The notes under the pieces are model-generated. The model did not search any database. It was not told the DNA's origin and worked only from the letters and a program-made list of their open reading frames with translations. A program made the translations under genes and the position numbers. Below are positions 1 through 4,140 of a DNA stretch of 6,989 bases, piece by piece (position 1 is the first letter of the stretch; the number at the start of each line of letters is the position of its first letter). Source of the stretch: an uncultured Bacillota bacterium (GTDB lineage: Bacteria; Bacillota; Clostridia; Oscillospirales; Oscillospiraceae); the NCBI GenBank assembly GCA_937890735.1, contig CALACZ010000051.1:1-6989 (forward strand), given 5' to 3'.

Positions 1-66
1 TCCAATCTCATCGACGCAACCTGGAAGCTCATCGAGCACGAAAAAACCGGCGCGAGGATCGTATGA
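1..66 (+). CDS. 3' end of an unidentified upstream gene (partial)
   Basis: Frame 1 is open from the window edge to the TGA at 64-66 and encodes 21 C-terminal residues ending in EKTGARIV. The stop overlaps the next gene's start in an ATGA arrangement (63-66), which suggests translational coupling and a shared transcript with the XRE regulator. Twenty-one residues are too few to identify a family. An alternative is that this is chance open sequence, but the stop/start overlap with a convincing downstream gene favours a real reading frame. Confidence 0.45.
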   Translation, partial: SNLIDATWKLIEHEKTGARIV

Positions 67-287
67 TGGACAGTCTGCGGCTGCGCGATCTGCGGGAGGA
101 CCGTGACCTGACGCAGAAGGAGGTCGCCGCTGTGCTCGGCATCGACCAGCGCGTCTACAGCAATTATGAGACCGGCAAGCGCGAGATCCCGGCGCGGCTT
201 GTCGTCAGACTGGCGGACTTTTACAGCACGTCCACAGACTACATCTTCGGCAGGACAGCGGTGCGCAAGCCATATCCCGCAAAATAA
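63..287 (+). CDS. Small XRE/Cro-type helix-turn-helix regulator
   Basis: A 74-residue protein that is almost entirely one HTH_3 (Xre/Cro) DNA-binding domain at about residues 4-65. The pattern is typical: LRDLREDRDLTQKEVA, then a recognition-helix region GIDQRVYSNYETGKRE, then LVVRLADFY and an STSTDYIFGR ending. There is no sensor or oligomerisation domain beyond a short basic tail, so it probably binds an operator as a dimer. Two adjacent ATGs (63 and 66) are possible starts. GAGG at 54-57 lies 5 and 8 nt upstream of them, so the second, giving 73 residues, may be the real one. It is probably co-transcribed with the gene ending at 66, and transcription stops at the hairpin just downstream. 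Family is secure; its target is unknown. Such single-domain proteins can be antitoxins, phage-type repressors or stand-alone regulators, and nothing visible here decides. Confidence 0.85.
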   Translation: MMDSLRLRDLREDRDLTQKEVAAVLGIDQRVYSNYETGKREIPARLVVRLADFYSTSTDYIFGRTAVRKPYPAK

Positions 288-289
288 CC

Positions 290-324
290 AAAGCGGACGC
301 AGGGGATTCTGCGTCCGCTTTTTT
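290..324 (+). terminator. Rho-independent terminator after the XRE gene
   Basis: A perfect 13-bp stem (290-302 with 309-321) with a 6-nt loop runs into a T tract at 319-324. It begins 2 bp after the XRE stop codon. It isolates the XRE transcript from the SLH gene, whose promoter begins immediately after it. Confidence 0.92.
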
Positions 325-326
325 GC

Positions 327-355
327 TTGTGAAAAATGCCGCCGTCCTGTATACT
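327..355 (+). promoter_or_regulatory. SigA-type promoter of the SLH-domain gene
   Basis: A -35 box TTGTGA (327-332) and a -10 box TATACT (350-355) are separated by exactly 17 bp. Transcription would start near 362, leaving a leader of about 34 nt with a GGGAGG ribosome site before the ATG at 396. It lies directly downstream of a strong terminator, as expected for an independent unit. Confidence 0.72.
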
Positions 356-395
356 GAAAACGGAAGGAATCACCCGACGAGAGGGAGGAGCACGC

Positions 396-1703
396 ATGAA
401 AAAACGTCTGATCTGCCTGCTTTTGGCGCTGGGGCTGTCGGTGAGCGCCGGCGGAATGTCCACGCTCGCCGCGCAGCCGGTCGTGAAGATCCCGATCTCG
501 TCCGGCGGCGTGCGTGACGACCTGTCCGGCATGAACGGGGGCGGCAAGCTGACCGTCGCGTCCGTCGGTGACGTGACGCTGCGCGGCGACGATGTGAGCA
601 TCGGCACGCGCTTTACCGGCGACTACGACACGACCGTCCTGCCGAAGGACCTCGTCAGCCAGCTTCCCGGCAAAAACTCCCTGACCGTGGACGGGCAGAA
701 CGGCACGCTGGCGATGAACGGCGGCGTGCTGGACACGCTGCAAGACGCACCGCTGGACATCGTTTTCAAAAATGATGCCGACAGCCGCGAGGATGCGACC
801 CCCGCGCAGAAAAAGGTGCTGGAGTCCATCGACGCGGCAGCGGCGGCGGACATCCGCCTGCGCCAGAGCGGCAGCGACGTCGATCTCGGTAGGCTGACCG
901 GCATCGCTGCGGAGGACGGTCTGGATTTTGACGGCGACCTGCCGCTACTCGTCATCACTCCGCGCCTGTCACGCGAGCAGAAAGCGCAGCTCATCGGCGG
1001 CGCGAAGGGGTTGTACATCGCGCCGGACGGCAGCACACAGAAGATCCCGCTGCGCGCGAACAGTCTCGGCGAGCTGTCGCTGCTGACGACGCACCCGTCG
1101 CTTTACGCCATCGTGCCCGCCGAGTGCGCGCATGACGCGGCGTGCCCGGTAGCGTCGTTCCGCGATCTGGACGCGGACGCGTGGTATCACGACGGCGTGC
1201 ACGCCTGCGCGGTACTGGGACTGATGCAGGGCGTGGGCGATCGGACGTTCCAGCCGGACGGCGTGCTCACGCGCGCGCAGTTCGTGACGATGCTCTGGCG
1301 GCTGGCTGGCGAGCCAAGTGTAAACGGCGATGAACTTCACGAATTTTCCGACGTCGGCTCGGGCGGCTATTACGCCGCGGCGGTGCAGTGGGTGGCGGCA
1401 AGCGGCATCGCCGCCGGCACGTCTGCCACGACGTTCTCCCCTGACGCCCCCATCACGCGCGAGCAGATGGCAGCGATGCTGTTCCGCTACGCGGTGTACG
1501 GCGGGCTGGCGGCGGTGACGCTGTCCGAAAATCTCAGCAGCTTCCCCGACGTGCAGCAGCTCAGCGCCTGGGCTGTGCCCGCCATGCAGTGGGCAGTCGG
1601 CGCGGGGATCATAACCGGCACAGCGGATGGCGCGCTCGCCCCGCAAAAAGCCGCCACCCGCGCCCAGGCAGCGGCGATATTGGCAAGGTATTTGAAGAAA
1701 TAA
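396..1703 (+). CDS. Secreted S-layer homology (SLH) domain protein
   Basis: A 435-residue surface protein. The start at 396 is preferred over an in-frame ATG at 336: it is followed by a clear signal peptide and preceded by GGGAGG (383-388) with 7-nt spacing. The upstream ATG lacks a ribosome site and lies inside the promoter. Residues 1-26 form the signal peptide (MKKR, hydrophobic core, likely cut after LAA). Residues about 27-250 are an ectodomain I do not recognise, with alternating hydrophobic stretches that suggest beta structure. Three SLH repeats follow at about 254-300, 317-363 and 383-435, each with the F-x-D-V/L opening, a W/Y pair, a G-[LI]-x-x-G turn and an LTRAQ/ITREQ/ATRAQ segment. 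SLH triplets anchor proteins non-covalently to secondary cell-wall polymers, often pyruvylated. No catalytic motif is visible, so the role may be structural or adhesive. It has its own promoter and terminator. Confidence 0.88.
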   Translation: MKKRLICLLLALGLSVSAGGMSTLAAQPVVKIPISSGGVRDDLSGMNGGGKLTVASVGDVTLRGDDVSIGTRFTGDYDTTVLPKDLVSQLPGKNSLTVDGQNGTLAMNGGVLDTLQDAPLDIVFKNDADSREDATPAQKKVLESIDAAAAADIRLRQSGSDVDLGRLTGIAAEDGLDFDGDLPLLVITPRLSREQKAQLIGGAKGLYIAPDGSTQKIPLRANSLGELSLLTTHPSLYAIVPAECAHDAACPVASFRDLDADAWYHDGVHACAVLGLMQGVGDRTFQPDGVLTRAQFVTMLWRLAGEPSVNGDELHEFSDVGSGGYYAAAVQWVAASGIAAGTSATTFSPDAPITREQMAAMLFRYAVYGGLAAVTLSENLSSFPDVQQLSAWAVPAMQWAVGAGIITGTADGALAPQKAATRAQAAAILARYLKK

Positions 1704-1742
1704 TGCAAAAAGGTCTCTCCATTCGGAGAGACCTTTTTGCAT
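1703..1742 (+). terminator. Symmetrical terminator after the SLH gene
   Basis: A perfect 18-bp inverted repeat (1703-1720 with 1725-1742) around a 4-nt loop. It overlaps the last base of the stop codon. The core has five A on the left arm and five T on the right arm, so it can terminate in either direction. That would also stop leftward read-through from the ferredoxin operon. Confidence 0.92.
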
Positions 1743-1762
1743 TCACGGGTGCAGAACCGCGT

Positions 1763-1798
1763 TTCGTCGTAACGTAGGGGCGGGGCTTGCCCCGCCCG
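1763..1798 (+). repeat. Element A, left copy (hairpin)
   Basis: A 36-bp unit containing the hairpin GGGCGGGG (1778-1785), loop CTTG (1786-1789), CCCCGCCC (1790-1797), preceded by TCGTAACGTAG. It matches the inverted copy at 2318-2353 at 33 of 36 positions. Two of the three differences are a paired C/G to A/T swap in the stem (1781 and 1794), which preserves pairing. Confidence 0.82.
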
Positions 1799-1853
1799 CG
1801 CAGGACGTACCTGCAAAAGACGGATGCACCTATATGGAAACGCACGCGCCAAA

Positions 1854-1915
1854 GCCTCCCCTTGGTGACCAAGGGGAGGTGGCACGGCGAAGCCGTGACG
1901 GAAGGGATGAGAAGG
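1854..1915 (+). repeat. Element B, forward copy (double hairpin)
   Basis: A 12-bp-arm palindrome (1855-1866 with 1868-1879, one central base, core CTTGGTGACCAAG) is followed by a 6-bp hairpin CACGGC-GAA-GCCGTG (1883-1897) and a tail ending GATGAGAAGG. The unit recurs in inverted orientation at 1961-2018 with compensatory stem changes. Confidence 0.82.
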
Positions 1916-1960
1916 TGTACGTTCTGCCGCACCACAGGGTGGCGCTCTGCAAACCTGCGA

Positions 1961-2018
1961 CCTTCTGATCTCATCAGTCAGCTTCGCTGACAGCTTCCCT
2001 TGGTCACCAAGGGAAGCC
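1961..2018 (-). repeat. Element B, inverted copy (double hairpin)
   Basis: This is the reverse-complement counterpart of 1854-1915. The small hairpin GTCAGC-TTC-GCTGAC (1977-1991) comes first, then a 12-bp-arm palindrome (1993-2004 with 2006-2017, one central base). The TTGGT-ACCAA core is conserved. The outer stem differs from the other copy at two base pairs, and both partners have changed each time. Confidence 0.82.
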
Positions 2019-2056
2019 TTGGACTTCTGCAAATCCGTTGGTGCGCAGCGAGGACG

Positions 2057-2089
2057 GAGAGGGTCAAGAGCGACCCTACCGACCCTCTC
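2057..2089. repeat. Inverted repeat with 9-bp arms
   Basis: GAGAGGGTC (2057-2065) pairs perfectly with GACCCTCTC (2081-2089) across a 15-nt loop that contains a further GACCCT competing for the left arm. It has no T tract, so it is not a typical terminator. Confidence 0.6.
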
Positions 2090-2094
2090 ATACT

Positions 2095-2125
2095 GTTTCT
2101 TGATTCAAATATTGAATCAAGAAAC
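2095..2125. repeat. 14-bp perfect hairpin, AT-rich
   Basis: GTTTCTTGATTCAA (2095-2108) pairs perfectly with 2112-2125 around the triloop ATA. It is markedly AT-richer than the flanking genes and is the first of three hairpins spaced 1-2 bp apart. Confidence 0.75.
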
Positions 2126-2127
2126 CC

Positions 2128-2142
2128 GCGTGCTTCGCACGC
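2128..2142. repeat. 6-bp hairpin with TTC triloop
   Basis: GCGTGC-TTC-GCACGC. The minus strand of its centre reads GCGAAGC, the same heptamer found in the small hairpins of the B elements although the outer stem differs. Confidence 0.7.
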
Positions 2143-2143
2143 T

Positions 2144-2167
2144 GGAATTGCACGATTGTGCAATTCC
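2144..2167. repeat. 10-bp perfect hairpin
   Basis: GGAATTGCAC (2144-2153) pairs with GTGCAATTCC (2158-2167) around loop GATT. It lies 1 bp after the preceding hairpin. Confidence 0.75.
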
Positions 2168-2174
2168 CCGTCTC

Positions 2175-2240
2175 ATACAGTTCTTAACGCACCTTCGGTG
2201 CTATAAAAATCTTTTCAAGATTTTTCATAAGAACTAGTAT
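2175..2240. repeat. Branched (three-way junction) inverted repeat
   Basis: An outer stem ATAC-AGTTCTTA (2175-2186) pairs with 2228-2240 with a single bulged A at 2236. It encloses two further hairpins, GCACC-TTC-GGTGC (2189-2201) and a 9-bp AAAAATCTT-TTC-AAGATTTTT (2205-2225). The whole could fold as a three-way junction in RNA or a branched cruciform in DNA. Confidence 0.72.
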
Positions 2241-2280
2241 CAGTCAGCTTCGCTGACAGCTCTCCCATAGGGAGAGCCAA
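2239..2280 (-). repeat. Third B-related unit
   Basis: It shares a 23-bp stretch with the inverted B copy (2239-2261 against 1973-1995), including the hairpin GTCAGC-TTC-GCTGAC (2243-2257). It then switches to a different second hairpin, GCTCTCCC-ATA-GGGAGAGC (2259-2277). Both copies are followed by TTCTGCAAAT (2025-2034 and 2286-2295), so the repeat unit extends beyond the hairpins. Confidence 0.78.
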
Positions 2281-2317
2281 GGAATTTCTGCAAATTGCCA
2301 CTGCCTCAAAAGAACGG

Positions 2318-2353
2318 CGGGAGGGGCAAGCCCCTCCCCTACGTTACGGCGAA
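2318..2353 (-). repeat. Element A, right copy (inverted hairpin)
   Basis: This is the inverted counterpart of 1763-1798, with stem GGGAGGGG (2319-2326), loop CAAG, CCCCTCCC (2331-2338). It lies 5 bp beyond the ferredoxin stop codon and would be transcribed as a GC hairpin at the 3' end of that operon. The following T run is short and distant, so it may protect or weakly terminate the message. Confidence 0.8.
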
Positions 2354-2357
2354 ACTT

Positions 2358-3056
2358 TTACGTCTCCTCCAAAATCCTTCCGTCCACGGAGATCGTCACG
2401 ACCTTCCAGGGGACGAACTTGCCGCTTGCTTGCAGCGCCGTTCTGGCGGCGTGCTCCAGTCCTCCGCAGCAGGGGACCTCCATGCGCACGACGGTGACGC
2501 TCTGGATGTTGTTCGTGCGGAAAATTTCCGTCAGCTTCTGCGAATAATCCACGGCGTCGAGCTTGGGGCAGCCGATGAGCGTAATTCTGCCGCGCATAAA
2601 TTTCTCGTGCATCCGCGCGTAGGCGTAGGCGGTGCAGTCGGCGGCGATGAGCAGCTTTGCGCCGTCAAAATACGGGGCGTTCACAGGCACGAGCTTAATT
2701 TGGCAGGGCCACTGCGCGAGCTGCGACGGCGCATCCGCAACATCCCCGGCGGGTGCGGACGGGCGCGGCTGCATCGTGCGCAGGCGCTGACCGGGGCAGC
2801 CGCCCTGCGGCATCGCCTTTTTCTGCTTGGCGGCAAGCACCGCCTGCTCGTCATAGGCAGGCGCTTCGCGCTCGACAAAGCGGATCGCGTCCACCGGGCA
2901 GGCGGGCAGGCAGTCGCCGAGCCCGTCGCAGTAGTCCTCGCGCAGGAGCTTCGCCTTGCCGTCCACCATGCCGATCGCGCCCTCGTGGCACGCCGCGGCG
3001 CACGCGCCGCAGCCATTGCATTTTTCCTCGTCGATCTGAATGATCTTGCGTACCAT
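2358..3056 (-). CDS. Ferredoxin-like iron-sulfur protein of the hcp-associated (FrdX-like) type
   Basis: A 232-residue cytoplasmic protein. Residues 1-60 form a two-motif bacterial ferredoxin domain. The first motif is C13-x2-C16-x2-C19-x3-C23. The second keeps C43, C49 and C53-P54 but has Leu at 46 where a Cys is usual (CDGLGDCLPACP). I recall CDGLG-type motifs as normal in this family, so the second cluster is probably 3Fe-4S or absent. A variable linker (about 62-110) leads to a C-terminal domain at about 112-232 with WPCQIKLVP, LLIAADCTAYAYA, LIGCPKLD and VRMEVPCCGG; the extra cysteines could bind metal or another cluster. Proteins of this type are encoded beside hybrid cluster protein (hydroxylamine reductase) and are co-regulated with it by HcpR in clostridia, so electron transfer in nitrosative or oxidative stress is the likely role. 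The start is an ATG with GGAGG inside the end of the gene 1 bp upstream, so the two are coupled. No hcp is present here. Confidence 0.8.
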   Translation of the reverse strand: MVRKIIQIDEEKCNGCGACAAACHEGAIGMVDGKAKLLREDYCDGLGDCLPACPVDAIRFVEREAPAYDEQAVLAAKQKKAMPQGGCPGQRLRTMQPRPSAPAGDVADAPSQLAQWPCQIKLVPVNAPYFDGAKLLIAADCTAYAYARMHEKFMRGRITLIGCPKLDAVDYSQKLTEIFRTNNIQSVTVVRMEVPCCGGLEHAARTALQASGKFVPWKVVTISVDGRILEET

Positions 3057-3057
3057 A

Positions 3058-3339
3058 TTACTCGCCCTCCTGCTTTTTCCGGCGCGCGGCGGCGGCTTCT
3101 TCCTTCTGCTTCGCCGCGATCTTCATCATCGTTTCGTACATCTCGTCGCCCACGCATTTGCGGGCGTATTTGCACCACTGGACGCAGCTGAGCGTGTCAT
3201 TATAGACCGTGAAGCCGCAGTGCTCACACCGCATTTCGGTGTCGGTGGAGAACATCTCGATCTCATGCCCGCACTGGGGGCACGTTTTTTCGAGGATCGT
3301 CGGGGTGCGGGGCTTGCCCTGGCAGCCTTCCATGATCAT
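3058..3339 (-). CDS. Small cysteine-rich zinc-ribbon protein, first gene of the ferredoxin operon
   Basis: A 93-residue protein. The frame is open much further upstream, but that part is antisense to the Crp/Fnr gene. The ATG at 3339 is chosen because AGGAGG (complement of 3348-3353) lies 8 nt upstream; the ATG at 3333 would be too far from it. Residues 20-41 form a zinc ribbon (C20-P-x-C23 ... C38-x2-C41-G). A second cluster follows, SCVQWCKYARKCVG with C52, C56 and C62, then a charged Lys/Glu/Ala-rich helical tail (about 66-93). C6 near the N terminus is another possible ligand. I recall similar short proteins beside Crp/Fnr and ferredoxin genes in clostridia, without an established function. 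It ends 1 bp before the ferredoxin ATG and carries that gene's ribosome site, so the pair should be made together. A role in metal or redox handling is inference only. Confidence 0.72.
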   Translation of the reverse strand: MIMEGCQGKPRTPTILEKTCPQCGHEIEMFSTDTEMRCEHCGFTVYNDTLSCVQWCKYARKCVGDEMYETMMKIAAKQKEEAAAARRKKQEGE

Positions 3340-3352
3340 CGTACATCCCTCC

Positions 3353-3368
3353 TTGACCTTGTGGTCAT
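3353..3368. promoter_or_regulatory. HcpR/Fnr-like operator, TTGACC-N4-GGTCAT
   Basis: TGACC (3354-3358) and GGTCA (3363-3367) are perfect inverted halves around a 4-nt spacer, the geometry of Crp/Fnr-family sites. From memory, the comparative-genomics consensus for HcpR is TTGACC-N4-GGTCAA; this site matches 11 of those 12 defined positions. A further half-site GGTCAA lies at 3399-3404. The position, between an hcp-type ferredoxin operon and a Crp/Fnr gene, supports the assignment. Confidence 0.62.
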
Positions 3369-3381
3369 AGTATAGTATACT
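3353..3381 (+). promoter_or_regulatory. Promoter of the Crp/Fnr regulator gene
   Basis: -35 TTGACC (3353-3358), 17-bp spacer, -10 TATACT (3376-3381), predicted start near 3388. The -35 box is the left half of the palindromic operator-like site, so a bound regulator would directly cover it, which fits autorepression. Confidence 0.72.
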
Positions 3382-3404
3382 GGCGTTAGAAATTTCGTGG
3401 TCAA
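3374..3404 (-). promoter_or_regulatory. Probable promoter of the zinc-ribbon/ferredoxin operon
   Basis: Reading leftward, TTGACC (3404-3399) and TATACT (3379-3374) are 19 bp apart, longer than ideal. The -10 overlaps the -10 of the opposing promoter because the AGTATAGTATACT stretch is nearly symmetrical. Its start, near 3367, would lie inside the operator-like palindrome. Confidence 0.5.
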
Positions 3405-3424
3405 AACAACAAAACGAGGTTTTT

Positions 3425-4075
3425 ATGGAGCTTTCCGATTTTTCTTTATTCGCAGGTCTGGCAGAAGAGTCGCTCTCGTGGCTGGAGGCGCACGCGGTGC
3501 ACCTGCGGCGGTATGAAAAGGGCGCGGTCGTGCTGCACGCCGGGGACGTGACGCGGCAGCTCGGGCTGGTGCGCTCCGGCTGTGTGCACATCGAAAACAA
3601 CGATTTTTGGGGCAATCGCAGCATCCTCGGCAGCGTGGAGGCAGGCGGCGCGTTCGGTGAGACGTATGCGCTGGGCGGCATCCCCATGATGGTAGACGCC
3701 GTGTGCGCCGAGCCGGGCGAGATATGGCTGCTGGATGTACAGACGGCGCTGCGCGCCATGCCGCCGGAGGGCAGCCGCCGCCTGACCGAAAATCTGCTGC
3801 GCCTGTGCGCGCAGAAAAATCTGGCGCTGTCGGAGCGCATTTTCTGCACCGCGCCCAAGACGATCCGGGGCAGGCTGCTGACCTATCTCTCGGCGCAGAG
3901 CGTGCGCGCGGGCGCAAAAACGTTCCGCATCCCCTTTGACCGCCAGCAGCTCGCGGACTATCTGAACGTCGAGCGCACGGCGCTCTCCAAAGAGCTCGGC
4001 AAAATGCGCGATGACGGACTGCTGGACTGGCGCAAAAATGTGTTTACGCTGAGGGCGGGATCGGAAAAAGCATAA
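3425..4075 (+). CDS. Crp/Fnr-family transcription regulator, HcpR-like
   Basis: A 216-residue cytoplasmic regulator. Residues about 5-115 form a cyclic-nucleotide-type sensor fold (LFAGL, YEKGAVVLHAGD, GLVRSGCVHI, GGAFGETYAL). A dimerisation helix follows at about 118-145. A C-terminal Crp-type winged helix at about 148-210 has FDRQQLADYLNVERTALSKELGKM and DDGLLDW. There is no N-terminal cysteine cluster as in E. coli Fnr, so oxygen sensing by an Fnr-type cluster is not supported; the family's HcpR branch is known to bind haem and sense nitric oxide, but haem ligands cannot be shown here. The R-T-A-L-S-K-E-L recognition helix resembles clostridial members beside hcp/frdX genes, as I recall them. 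It is divergent from a ferredoxin operon, with a TTGACC-N4-GGTCAT site between. The start has GAGG at 3416-3419, 5 nt upstream. Family is secure; the HcpR subtype is inferred from context and operator. Confidence 0.87.
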   Translation: MELSDFSLFAGLAEESLSWLEAHAVHLRRYEKGAVVLHAGDVTRQLGLVRSGCVHIENNDFWGNRSILGSVEAGGAFGETYALGGIPMMVDAVCAEPGEIWLLDVQTALRAMPPEGSRRLTENLLRLCAQKNLALSERIFCTAPKTIRGRLLTYLSAQSVRAGAKTFRIPFDRQQLADYLNVERTALSKELGKMRDDGLLDWRKNVFTLRAGSEKA

Positions 4076-4076
4076 A

Positions 4077-4100
4077 TCTATACCGTGCATAGACGTTTTT
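4077..4100 (+). terminator. Weak terminator candidate after the Crp/Fnr gene
   Basis: TCTAT (4077-4081) pairs with ATAGA (4089-4093) around a 7-nt loop and is followed by CG and five T. The stem is short and weak, so the stronger hairpin at 4141-4165 may be the real stop. Confidence 0.3.
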
Positions 4101-4140
4101 GCGGCGCAGGCGCTGTACAAAAGCGGGATAGACCGAAAAT

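Larger units (their letters stand above)
1763..2353. repeat. Gene-free island of nested palindromic repeats
   Basis: About 590 bp between the SLH terminator and the ferredoxin operon carry no credible gene: short frames here have no ribosome sites and are read through palindromes. The stretch is instead packed with at least ten hairpin-forming palindromes, listed separately. Order on the plus strand: element A (1763-1798); element B (1854-1915); inverted B-like copy (1961-2018); hairpin 2057-2089; three hairpins at 2095-2167; a branched structure at 2175-2240; a third B-related unit (2239-2280); inverted element A (2318-2353). The two A copies face each other and bound the island. From memory, GC-rich palindromes of the B and A kinds recur between genes in Oscillospiraceae genomes. 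I know of no settled function. No transposase, integrase or clear target-site duplication is visible. Confidence 0.8.

Noticed and set aside
336..395. Upstream ATG giving a 20-residue longer SLH protein
   Set aside because: It would bury the signal peptide, has no ribosome site and lies between the -35 and -10 boxes.
969..1742. 257-residue minus-strand frame opposite the SLH gene
   Set aside because: It starts in the terminator hairpin and is antisense to three clear SLH repeats; its composition is typical of a shadow frame.
1787..2237. Short plus- and minus-strand frames within the repeat island
   Set aside because: They read through palindromes, occur on both strands at once, lack ribosome sites and encode no recognisable motif.
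1854..2280. CRISPR array
   Set aside because: Repeats are in mixed orientation, unequal in length and spacing, and not separated by unique spacers of constant size; no cas gene is nearby.
2318..2338. Strong intrinsic terminator for the ferredoxin operon
   Set aside because: The hairpin is good, but on the minus strand it is followed by GCCGTTCTTTT, not an immediate T tract, so it is listed as a repeat with only possible terminator activity.
2295..3191. 298-residue plus-strand frame opposite the ferredoxin operon
   Set aside because: It begins inside the repeat island and runs antisense to the ferredoxin-like gene. The opposite strand has intact cysteine motifs and good ribosome sites.
3340..3858. 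N-terminal extension of the zinc-ribbon protein into the Crp/Fnr gene
   Set aside because: The extension is antisense to the regulator and crosses both promoters. The ATG at 3339 has a well-placed AGGAGG.
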